Origin: CAZRHR01 sp964599915
GTDB lineage: Bacteria > Bacteroidota > Bacteroidia > CAIKAF01
NCBI GenBank assembly: GCA_964599915.1
Contig: CAZRHR010000003.1
Span: 14,146 to 78,145, forward strand
Direction of reading: 5' to 3'
DNA length: 64,000 bases
In this document: in pieces, positions 1-7,042 of the stretch
Layout: each line of letters begins with the position of its first letter
Position numbering within the stretch: position 1 is the first letter of the stretch
Made by a program: the position numbers and the translations under genes
The notes under the pieces: model-generated
Seen by the model: the letters and a program-made list of their open reading frames with translations, nothing else
What the model was told of the DNA's origin: nothing
Database searches by the model: none

Positions 1-451
1 GGTTCCTGCTACGGCATAACTGGTGGTAAAACTTGTACCACTGCCTGTGGCCGGTGAACCATTGGGCGCTGACCATTGGTAACTTAAACCAGTTTGTGCA
101 GGTGTGAAAGTGATGTTTCCGCCCGCACCCACGGTGGTCAATGAACTAGTAAAATTGGCATTGGGAGCGGTAGGGCAATTACAGGCCGCCCGCACCCATC
201 CGGAAGGCATAAATACCTCCACGCACTCGCTGGTCGTGTTATAAATTTGAAGTCCAATGGCAGGACTTTGGATACTGTTTCTTTGCGCTTGGGTTAACCT
301 TGGCAGCAAGAATCCTTGCTGGGTCGAATGAAGCTCTAAAATGGCGGAGGGATCAGGACTACCCCCGGGCGTGGGCGAAATCAAAACGCCTTGCGCAACC
401 ACGAAACCTGAAAAAAGTAAACCTGAAAAAAGTAAAGATAAGGTCCTCATT
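1..451 (-). CDS. Partial secreted surface protein with PKD/Ig-like region (C-terminus outside window)
   Basis: The N-terminal 150 residues of a minus-strand gene run off the left edge. The ATG is at 451-449. The first ~20 residues (MRTLSLLFSGLLFSGFVVAQ) form a typical Sec signal peptide ending at AQ. Next comes a stretch of the type found near the start of Bacteroidota surface proteins (motif AILELHSTQQGFLLPRLT, then NSIQSPAIGLQIYNT), with a cysteine pair CNC around residue 92. After that starts a Ser/Thr/Gly-rich segment containing YQWSAPNGSP, typical of PKD/Ig-like repeats. It is probably exported to the cell surface, perhaps by the T9SS, but the part that would carry a sorting domain is not in the window. 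Exact function unknown. Confidence 0.75.
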
Positions 452-563
452 GAGTTGGGTTTAAACGTATGGTGATAATTACATCTATGAAAAACAACTT
501 TAAGGTTTAAATATAAGCCTAAATTTCTATTTCATTTGATGGTTAAAGGGAAAATAATAGGCC

Positions 564-2279
564 TCAACCGGAGGATTTTATGGATAATGTATATAAGCTC
601 ATTTCATTTTCTTTTCCTTTCAATTTAATGCTGGCCACATATTTGGCCTGAATGTTTGGTAAGATATCTAATTTCTTAAGTAGTAATTCACTGATTAACA
701 TTTGTGTGCCCAAAGGTTTGCATTGATTGAGCATTCGTTCTGAGGTGTTTAAAACTTCCCCATGGAACACGATTTCTGTTTTGTATTTGCCTACTTCTCC
801 TGCAATCACCGAGCCTCCATGCAGGGCGACCTTAAAATCCGGAATAAACCCAAATTTTTGCAAATACATGGGTGCGGATTTATCCATTTGCTTTCTCAGC
901 CTGAAATAACAACGCACGCAGGTGGAGCGGCGTAAACCTTCTTTCATTTCCCAACTTATGACCACTTCATCCCCCACATACTGGTAAATTTCACCTTTAG
1001 AACGGGAAATGGGACCGGCCATATCTTTAAAAAACATGGCAAGAAGTTCATGATACTTCTTTAATTCCATGGTTTCAGCCATGCGGGTAGAGGAATTCAA
1101 ATCTACAAACATGAAAATCCGGTCTTCTTGTACCGGCCGGAAGTACTTTCCCCGCATATAATTCCATAATACCCTTGGGCCTACAATGCGTCCGGTAAGT
1201 TTGATGAAGTTTAAAATAAGACTGATAAGCAGCGCGGACCAGCCCATCAGCATCAATGAATCCAAAGACAAAAGGTTTTTATACCCTGCCTGAAGACTTT
1301 CTGCCGGAAGATTGACCCAGGTGGCCCATTCCGGAACCTGATGAAATACAACCAACGCAAGACCTTGCGCACCAAGGAATAAAATGACCAAACCCAAGGT
1401 GCCCAAAACCAGCGCAATGGGAAAACTGAACCTTCGGACCAATTTGGCTTCGAAAATGGGATCGAATAGTTTTAGACCTAATCCAATACATACACCGGCG
1501 AAAACTCCTGTTAGCCAGGATTCCAGTTTTACACCCCATACCGCCAAGCTGAGCGAAAGTCCCACGCCCATCCCCAAGACAAGCACCCAAAAAAATCCAA
1601 CAAACCACAGATAAACTTCCGTTAGGGCGCGGACATACACGGTGTAGATACTTTGGTTTTGTTTGTCTAAGCTTTCTAAAACGGCCCTAAGCCTTCGTTG
1701 GTTGTTTTGACGTTCAAACCCATAGGTCTTGTCTGCATAGGCGGTGAAAAATTGGGTTTCCTCCAAATACTGTAACTGGACTTCGGTCCATGCCAAATCC
1801 GTGTAGGTTTTTTGCAAATAAGTTTCCCACTCGTCACGCAGTTTTTCACCCAATTGGATGAAATAGCTGGCTCCCATGGCCACCCTGTCTGCATCAATCA
1901 ATACTTTTTCTGAGATATCAATAGGAACGTGGCGAAATTTGGTGGCCATAATGAGTCTGCGGATCTCCATGATTCGAGGCTCATCTACCATGATTTCTTC
2001 CAGAAACTTTTGCGCCATTTGTTGGCTTTCTTCCTCATGACCTACATAGGTTTTCAGGTAGCCCATATCGTGAAACCAAGCCGCTATAATGACATTTTCT
2101 AAGGCATCTTTTTGCAATCCCTCCGCCATGCCAATTTCGCGTGCCGCTTCAACCACCCGTTGCGTATGTTCAAAGTCATGGTAGGTGAGGGTTTCCGGCA
2201 ATTCTTTGGACAGCTTACGCTTCACAAATTGGCTTACCGCCCGCACGATTCCACTTTCTATTGCATCTTTTGATTCCAT
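564..2279 (-). CDS. HD-domain / transmembrane / class III nucleotidyl cyclase fusion protein
   Basis: A 571-residue fusion. Residues ~20-150 form an HD phosphohydrolase domain, with H34 and H38 in YHDFEHTQRV, the HD pair H70-D71 in AWFHDMGY, H81, and D129/D131 in LIDADR. Residues ~215-360 hold about four hydrophobic membrane segments. Residues ~385-560 form a class III adenylate/guanylate cyclase domain with both metal-binding aspartates visible: D393 in MFVDLNSSTRMAE and D437 in YQYVGDEVVISW. The cyclase half belongs to a membrane cyclase type I recognise from Bacteroidota. The HD half resembles those I recall fused to DUF5706/PycTM-type membrane proteins. The protein could therefore both make a cyclic nucleotide and, through HD, hydrolyse a nucleotide; the substrates cannot be read from sequence. 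Its start overlaps the end of the upstream recombinase gene by 22 bp, so the two are probably cotranscribed. Confidence 0.85.
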   Translation of the reverse strand: MESKDAIESGIVRAVSQFVKRKLSKELPETLTYHDFEHTQRVVEAAREIGMAEGLQKDALENVIIAAWFHDMGYLKTYVGHEEESQQMAQKFLEEIMVDEPRIMEIRRLIMATKFRHVPIDISEKVLIDADRVAMGASYFIQLGEKLRDEWETYLQKTYTDLAWTEVQLQYLEETQFFTAYADKTYGFERQNNQRRLRAVLESLDKQNQSIYTVYVRALTEVYLWFVGFFWVLVLGMGVGLSLSLAVWGVKLESWLTGVFAGVCIGLGLKLFDPIFEAKLVRRFSFPIALVLGTLGLVILFLGAQGLALVVFHQVPEWATWVNLPAESLQAGYKNLLSLDSLMLMGWSALLISLILNFIKLTGRIVGPRVLWNYMRGKYFRPVQEDRIFMFVDLNSSTRMAETMELKKYHELLAMFFKDMAGPISRSKGEIYQYVGDEVVISWEMKEGLRRSTCVRCYFRLRKQMDKSAPMYLQKFGFIPDFKVALHGGSVIAGEVGKYKTEIVFHGEVLNTSERMLNQCKPLGTQMLISELLLKKLDILPNIQAKYVASIKLKGKENEMSLYTLSIKSSG

Positions 2280-3160
2280 GGATGGAAAGTTAGCATTTGC
2301 TCTTGTAAAAATGTTCGGTCTAAATGGGTGTAAATTTCTGTGGTTACAATGGACGCATGACCAAGCAACTCTTGGACCACCCGCAAATCTGCGCCTCCTT
2401 CCACCAAATGGGTCGCAAAAGCATGTCGCAAACTATGAGGACTGATGTTTTTCTTTACGCCTGCCATGGCCGCGGCCTTTTTTACGGTCAAAAAGAACGA
2501 TTGTCGCGTGAGGCCACTTCCTCGACGGTTTAAAAACAAGATATTTCGTCCCTCTGATTTTTCCGGAAAATGCACCCTCACATGCCGAAGATAATGCAAC
2601 ACTGAGGACAAGGGTTCCGGACCCACGGGAACCAAGCGTTCCTTATTGCCTTTTCCAATGACCTGAAGATAGCTGTCTTCTGCATGCAACCAAGTAATTT
2701 TGAAGGAAGTTAATTCGCTAACCCTCAATCCACAACCATAGGCCATTTGAAGCATTGCATAATTTCTTTCTCCCTCCAAGGTACTGCGATCCACGCTGTT
2801 CAACATGGCATCCACTTCTTCTATGCTCAAAACTTCGGGGAGTGTTCTCTCCAATCGCGGAAACTCCACCAAACTAAAAGCATCCGGAATGGGCTCGCCG
2901 GTTTCTGCTAAAAAACGGTAAAATGTGCGAATTCCGGAGATCATTCTGGCTTGGGTTCGGGCCGCCAAACCCATGGAAAAAAGCTCCTGTGCAAACAAAG
3001 AAGCCTTACTGAAATCGGCGTCAGCTAATGAAATTTTCTGTGTGTCTAAAAATGAAAGCCAGGCCGTTACATCTCGGCTATAAGCCGCCAAAGTATGAGG
3101 CGAATGTCCCATTTGAAGGGTAAGCCATTGTTGGAAACCGGAAAAAGTATCTTTGGCCAT
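2258..3160 (-). CDS. xerD: Tyrosine recombinase XerD/XerC type
   Basis: A 300-residue Xer recombinase. The N-terminal SAM-like core-binding domain spans ~1-90 and the catalytic domain ~105-300. Visible catalytic residues are Arg in YGCGLRVSEL, the HxLR segment SPHSLRHAFATHL, the second His in LLGHASIVTTEIYTHL, and the nucleophilic Tyr of that same motif. The family resolves chromosome dimers at dif together with FtsK. I chose ATG 3160: an in-frame upstream extension would run through the divergent promoter region into aroQ, and a perfect -7 box (3166-3173) lies just 5 nt upstream of this ATG. The location beside aroQ and the family length argue for the housekeeping enzyme rather than a prophage integrase. 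XerC versus XerD is not certain. Confidence 0.9.
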   Translation of the reverse strand: MAKDTFSGFQQWLTLQMGHSPHTLAAYSRDVTAWLSFLDTQKISLADADFSKASLFAQELFSMGLAARTQARMISGIRTFYRFLAETGEPIPDAFSLVEFPRLERTLPEVLSIEEVDAMLNSVDRSTLEGERNYAMLQMAYGCGLRVSELTSFKITWLHAEDSYLQVIGKGNKERLVPVGPEPLSSVLHYLRHVRVHFPEKSEGRNILFLNRRGSGLTRQSFFLTVKKAAAMAGVKKNISPHSLRHAFATHLVEGGADLRVVQELLGHASIVTTEIYTHLDRTFLQEQMLTFHPWNQKMQ

Positions 3161-3165
3161 AGTAT

Positions 3166-3173
3166 CAAAGGTA
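3166..3173 (-). promoter_or_regulatory. -7 promoter box (TAccTTTG) of the xer gene
   Basis: A perfect match to the Bacteroidota -7 consensus TAnnTTTG on the minus strand, ending 5 nt before the xer ATG. No clear TTG was found at the expected -33 spacing. The placement implies a very short or absent 5' leader. Confidence 0.45.
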
Positions 3174-3209
3174 AAGATTATCCCAGACTCCCATTCCTCT
3201 CTTTGTTTT

Positions 3210-3217
3210 ACTAAATT
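3210..3217 (+). promoter_or_regulatory. -7 promoter box (TAaaTTTG) of aroQ
   Basis: A perfect TAnnTTTG match whose last base lies 6 nt upstream of the aroQ ATG, so the transcript would have almost no leader. It is divergent from the xer box at 3166-3173 within a 63-bp intergenic region. Confidence 0.45.
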
Positions 3218-3223
3218 TGTGTC

Positions 3224-3652
3224 ATGAAAATCTTGGTGCTCCATGGGCCGAATTTGAACCTTTTGGGTCAAAGAGAACCTGAACATTATGGGCGTTTTAC
3301 CTTGGATATGCTGAAAAAAAATCTGGTGGAGGCTTTTCCTGAACACCAATTTACGTTTCTACAATCCAACCATGAGGGGGTACTTATTGATGCCATTCAG
3401 CAAGCCAACGGGCAAGTTCAAGCCATTATTCTTAATGCCGGAGGATATTCGCATACCTCTGTGGCACTTGCCGATGCTTTGAAATTGAACCCGGTGCCCA
3501 CCATTGAGGTGCATATTTCAAATGTATTGGCCAGAGAACCATTTCGCCATGTCGCTTTGTTGGCTCCTCATGTGAAAGGTGTGATTTCTGGCTTTGGACA
3601 ACAAGGTTACTTTTTAGCTGTACAAGCATTTACCAATACTTTTGAATCATGA
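3224..3652 (+). CDS. aroQ: 3-dehydroquinate dehydratase, type II
   Basis: A 142-residue protein of the usual type II length. It catalyses 3-dehydroquinate to 3-dehydroshikimate in the shikimate pathway and acts as a cytoplasmic dodecamer. The N-terminal signature HGPNLNLLGQREPEHYG carries the catalytic lid Arg and Tyr. The NAGGYSHTS loop (residues ~72-80) and VEHISN-like segment EVHISNVLAREPFRH, with the catalytic His, are intact. It leads a four-gene plus-strand run (aroQ, lipoprotein, SCO, cytochrome c); its stop overlaps the next start in an ATGA arrangement (3649-3652). The downstream genes are unrelated to aromatic synthesis, so the operon is one of convenience. Confidence 0.95.
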   Translation: MKILVLHGPNLNLLGQREPEHYGRFTLDMLKKNLVEAFPEHQFTFLQSNHEGVLIDAIQQANGQVQAIILNAGGYSHTSVALADALKLNPVPTIEVHISNVLAREPFRHVALLAPHVKGVISGFGQQGYFLAVQAFTNTFES

Positions 3653-4089
3653 TAGCTCAGCGGAAACTGTCGTTTTCCTTTTTAAATTTCATCCTTTTGG
3701 TCGGTCTGGCTCTTAGTTTTTCGCAATGTGCCTCCGGACCGAATCCTGATGCATTGAGAAAACGTGCAGAATTTTTGCACGATAGCATCATGCCCCTCTC
3801 GGGCGAATTGATGCGACTCAAACGAACTTGTCAGGAAGAGGCCATGGCCTTGGATTCCATTCAGCCCGCTTTGGCTACGGAATTCCGGGAAAAAGCAACA
3901 AATTTAGAAACGGCCTACGATGCCATGATGGACTGGATGCACCATTACGCTGTGCCCGATCCCGGTACACCCAAAGAGGAAGTCGTGGCCTACTTTGAAG
4001 ATGAAATCCGGGCCATTACCGCGGTGGGTAAACAATATGATTCTTCAATGAAAGAAGCAAAAGAATTGATTCAAAAGCATGAAAATTAA
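3649..4089 (+). CDS. Putative lipoprotein of unknown function
   Basis: 146 residues. An N-terminal hydrophobic segment (~12-28) ends in SFSQCASG, so C27 is a plausible lipid-attachment cysteine although the lipobox is not canonical. The rest (~35-146) is predicted helical and rich in Glu, Lys and Met, with heptad-like spacing (DSIMPLSGELMRLKRTCQE). I recognise no catalytic motif. It overlaps aroQ by 4 bp and the SCO gene by 11 bp, so it is translated from the same message. Position beside SCO and cytochrome c hints at a periplasmic role near respiration, but that is inference only. Confidence 0.7.
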   Translation: MIAQRKLSFSFLNFILLVGLALSFSQCASGPNPDALRKRAEFLHDSIMPLSGELMRLKRTCQEEAMALDSIQPALATEFREKATNLETAYDAMMDWMHHYAVPDPGTPKEEVVAYFEDEIRAITAVGKQYDSSMKEAKELIQKHEN

Positions 4090-4720
4090 TTATTTATATA
4101 TCATTGGTCTAGGCGCTCTCTTCGCTTGTAGCTCCCCAAAACCAACCCAAGAAACCCTTCCATTTTTTGGTGAGCCAACCATCATCACAAGGGTAGAAAA
4201 TGGCGAAAGTTTTTATGATACCATTTGGCCGGTGCTGCCGCCTTTTCAAATGGTGAATCAAGCGGGTGATACCATCACTGAACAAGATGGCTTGGGAAAA
4301 GTGCAGGTAGCGGATTTTTTCTTCACCACTTGTCCCACCATTTGTCCGGTCATGACCAAGCAATTGGCGCGTGTTCATGAGGCTTTTAGACAGCAAGCTA
4401 AAGTGGTCATTTTTAGTTATACCATCGACCCTGAGCATGATACCTTGGAGGTGCTTTCGGATTACGCCCAAAGGGTGGATGCGCAACTTCCCGGTTGGCA
4501 CTTTTTAAGAGGAGACATGGATGAAACCTTCGCCCTTGCCGATGCCCATGGATCTTTCGCCCGCGAAGACGTGGCCAGTCCCGGTGGATTTGAACATAGT
4601 GGTGTGTTGGTTCTAATCGATGGAAAGCGCAGGGTACGTGGCTTATACAATGGGGTAGATGGCAAAGAGGTGGATCTACTTATTGCAGACATCGAACGCT
4701 TATTAGCGGAACATGAATAA
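4079..4720 (+). CDS. SCO1/SenC family copper chaperone (lipoprotein)
   Basis: 213 residues with a lipoprotein signal ending at C17 (LGALFACSS). The thioredoxin fold carries the copper-binding CxxxC motif as C85 and C89 in TTCPTICPVM, and the third ligand H173 in GGFEHSGVLVLID. The family delivers copper to the CuA centre of cytochrome c oxidase, or acts as a thiol reductase for it, in the periplasm. The next gene is a haem c protein overlapping by 8 bp, which supports a shared role in the terminal part of the electron transport chain. No oxidase genes are in the window. Confidence 0.9.
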   Translation: MKINYLYIIGLGALFACSSPKPTQETLPFFGEPTIITRVENGESFYDTIWPVLPPFQMVNQAGDTITEQDGLGKVQVADFFFTTCPTICPVMTKQLARVHEAFRQQAKVVIFSYTIDPEHDTLEVLSDYAQRVDAQLPGWHFLRGDMDETFALADAHGSFAREDVASPGGFEHSGVLVLIDGKRRVRGLYNGVDGKEVDLLIADIERLLAEHE

Positions 4721-5132
4721 AAAATGGCTTCCCGGATTGGGCGTGGCCCTGCTGGTTGGGGTCGCGCTCACTTTAACCTGGTTACCCGACAAGGGCACAC
4801 AGGTTCGGGGAAAAGCTTTGTATGGGCAATATTGTGCCAATTGTCATGGCGACGAGGGAGAAGGGTTGGGACGTTTGATTCCACCCATGACTGCGCCCGA
4901 AATGCATACGCCGGAACGCATCATTTGTGCCATTCGGCATGGAAAAAGAGGACCGGTAACCATCGGAGGCGTGGATTACAATGGATGGATGCTGCCTTAT
5001 CGCACCATGGAAGTAGATGAAATCAGAGACATCGTCAATTACATTGTGGCGACTTGGGGTACGCAACCGGAAAACCCGGTGCTCAGTATTCCGGAAATCA
5101 ATGAAAAGCTAAGTGTTTGTCCTAAACCTTAA
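4713..5132 (+). CDS. Mono-haem cytochrome c
   Basis: 139 residues. The N-terminal hydrophobic segment (~5-23) is a signal peptide or membrane anchor. The haem-binding CANCH motif is at C41-C44-H45, and M93 in NGWMLPYRTM (or M99) is the likely axial ligand. It is a small class I type periplasmic electron carrier. It follows SCO with an 8-bp overlap, so the pair probably supports a copper-containing terminal oxidase. The stop codon TAA shares bases with the stop of the convergent parE gene (TTAA at 5129-5132), leaving no room for an intergenic terminator. Confidence 0.9.
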   Translation: MNKKWLPGLGVALLVGVALTLTWLPDKGTQVRGKALYGQYCANCHGDEGEGLGRLIPPMTAPEMHTPERIICAIRHGKRGPVTIGGVDYNGWMLPYRTMEVDEIRDIVNYIVATWGTQPENPVLSIPEINEKLSVCPKP

Positions 5133-6976
5133 CTTGCAATTACATCTAGTTCTACCTTGAGATTCCGTATAATAAAGTCTTGACGATCGGGGGTGTTTTT
5201 ACCCATATAAAACTCAAGCAACTGCTCTACACTTTGGTCTTTTCGAATAATTACGGGCTCCAAACGAATGTCCTTGTTAATGAATTGGCGGAATTCATCC
5301 GGTGAAATTTCTCCCAATCCTTTGAATCGGGTGATTTCCGGATTTTTCCCCAGCTTATTCAATGCGGCCAAACGCTCAGATTCGTCGTAACAATAAATGG
5401 TTTCCTTTTTATTCCGAACCCTGAAGAGAGGGGTTTGTAAAATATACAAATGGCCTCCTTTCACGAGATCCGGGAAAAATTGTAGGAAAAAGGTGATGAG
5501 CAACAGGCGAATGTGCATTCCATCCACATCGGCATCGGTAGCGATGACAATGTTATTGTACCTTAAGTGCTCGAGGTCATTTTCAATATCCAAAGCGGCT
5601 TGCAAAAGGTTGAATTCTTCATTTTCATATACCACCTTTTTGCTGAGTCCAAAAGTGTTGAGCGGCTTTCCCTTTAAACTGAAAACGGCTTGGGTGTTTA
5701 CATCTCGTGCTTTGGTGATGCTACCGGAAGCCGAATCTCCCTCGGTAATAAAAAGGGTCGTATTTAAACGGTCTACATGGTTTGAGTCATAGTGCACCCG
5801 GCAATCCCGAAGTTTTTTGTTGTGCACGGCTGCTTTTTTGGCCCGTTCCTTGGCTATTTTCTTGATGCCGGCCAGTTCTTTCCGTTCACGCTCACTGGCC
5901 AATATTTTTTCTAAAATGGCCTGGGCTGTATCCGGAAACTTATGTAAAAAATTATCTAATTCTCTCTTGATAAAATCATTCACAAAAGTCCGAATGGTGA
6001 CACCTTCCGGGGCGATGTGTTGACTACCTAGTTTGGTTTTGGTTTGGCTTTCAAAGATGGGTTCCGTTACTTTTATGGAAATGGCTGAAATAATGGAGCC
6101 TCGAATATCAGAGGGCTCAAAGTCTTTCTTGTAAAATTCCCTCAACGTTTTTACTACCGACTCTCTGAAAGCGGCTTGGTGGGTTCCTCCCTGTGGTGTA
6201 AACTGACCATTTACGAAGGAATAATACTCCTCTCCGTACTGGTTGCCGTGGGTCATGGCAATTTCAATGTCATCCCCACGCAAGTGAATGATGGGATACT
6301 GCACCTCGCCTGAAATTTCGTTTTTCAGCAAGTCCAATAAACCATTTTCCGACTTGATTTCCTGCCCATTATAATGGATGGTGAGTCCCGTATTTAGGTA
6401 GGCATAATTCCAAAGCATCCTTTCTACATAAGAGCTTCGGTAGTGATAATTCCCGAAAATCTCCACATCGGGCGTGAAGGTGACCAAGGTTCCGGGTTTT
6501 TCGTTGGAATCCTGCAAGTCTTGGTCGAGGGTCAGTTCGCCCTTGGAAAATTCCGCCGCTTTGGCTTTTCCTTCGCGTACACTTTGTACTTTAAAATAGG
6601 AGGAAAGGGCATTGACGGCCTTGGTTCCAATCCCGTTTAATCCGACTGATTTTTTAAAAACTTCTGAATCATATTTGGCACCCGTGTTGGGTTTCGATAC
6701 ACAATCTATCACTTTACCCAAAGGAATACCACGGCCAAAGTCACGAACGGTAACAGTAGCATCTTTTATGGTTACTTTGATACTTCTTCCGTTGCCCATG
6801 ACAAATTCATCGATGGAATTGTCAATGACCTCTTTCAACAAAATGTAGATACCATCGTCGCCGGAAGAGCCATCTCCTAATTTTCCGATATACATTCCGG
6901 GACGAAGCCGGATATGTTCTTTCCAGTCGAGGGACCGGATACTGTCATCTGAATATGCTGCGCTTGGAACTGCCAT
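5129..6976 (-). CDS. parE: DNA topoisomerase IV subunit B
   Basis: A 615-residue type IIA topoisomerase ATPase subunit. The GHKL ATP-binding domain occupies ~1-220 (LKEVIDNSIDEF with the Mg-binding Asn, DFGRGIPLG, VGLNGIGTKAVNAL), followed by a transducer domain to ~390. The TOPRIM domain has ITEGDSASGS (~412) and the metal motif DADVDGMHIR (~480). The C-terminus carries RFKGLGEISPDEF. Length and the short TOPRIM region fit ParE, which decatenates daughter chromosomes together with ParC, rather than GyrB; the distinction is by resemblance. No parC follows in the window. ATG 6976 lies 4 nt after a perfect -7 box (6981-6988). Confidence 0.88.
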   Translation of the reverse strand: MAVPSAAYSDDSIRSLDWKEHIRLRPGMYIGKLGDGSSGDDGIYILLKEVIDNSIDEFVMGNGRSIKVTIKDATVTVRDFGRGIPLGKVIDCVSKPNTGAKYDSEVFKKSVGLNGIGTKAVNALSSYFKVQSVREGKAKAAEFSKGELTLDQDLQDSNEKPGTLVTFTPDVEIFGNYHYRSSYVERMLWNYAYLNTGLTIHYNGQEIKSENGLLDLLKNEISGEVQYPIIHLRGDDIEIAMTHGNQYGEEYYSFVNGQFTPQGGTHQAAFRESVVKTLREFYKKDFEPSDIRGSIISAISIKVTEPIFESQTKTKLGSQHIAPEGVTIRTFVNDFIKRELDNFLHKFPDTAQAILEKILASERERKELAGIKKIAKERAKKAAVHNKKLRDCRVHYDSNHVDRLNTTLFITEGDSASGSITKARDVNTQAVFSLKGKPLNTFGLSKKVVYENEEFNLLQAALDIENDLEHLRYNNIVIATDADVDGMHIRLLLITFFLQFFPDLVKGGHLYILQTPLFRVRNKKETIYCYDESERLAALNKLGKNPEITRFKGLGEISPDEFRQFINKDIRLEPVIIRKDQSVEQLLEFYMGKNTPDRQDFIIRNLKVELDVIAS

Positions 6977-6980
6977 AGCA

Positions 6981-6988
6981 CAAATATA
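6981..6988 (-). promoter_or_regulatory. -7 promoter box (TAtaTTTG) of parE
   Basis: A perfect TAnnTTTG on the minus strand, 4 nt upstream of the parE ATG. It abuts the terminator hairpin of the upstream gene at 6990-7018, so termination and re-initiation occur within about 40 bp. Confidence 0.5.
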
Positions 6989-7018
6989 AAAAATCCAAGG
7001 CGCGAAACCTTGGATTTT
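6988..7018 (-). terminator. Rho-independent terminator of the vWA gene
   Basis: A perfect 11-bp stem (AAAATCCAAGG / CCTTGGATTTT, loop CGCGAAA) followed on the minus strand by a T-rich tract. It lies 25 bp after the stop of the vWA-protein gene and directly in front of the parE promoter. Confidence 0.75.
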
Positions 7019-7042
7019 ACTGATGTTAAAAGGAAAAACGCA

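Noticed and set aside
564..2279. A Pycsar-type defence system
   Set aside because: There is no separate cyclase/effector pair and no other defence gene; only a fused HD-cyclase protein is visible, so I report the fusion and do not claim immunity.
2258..3160. Tyrosine recombinase as a prophage or integrative-element integrase
   Set aside because: Family length, position beside aroQ, and lack of an adjoining tRNA, attachment repeats or phage genes fit a chromosomal Xer enzyme.
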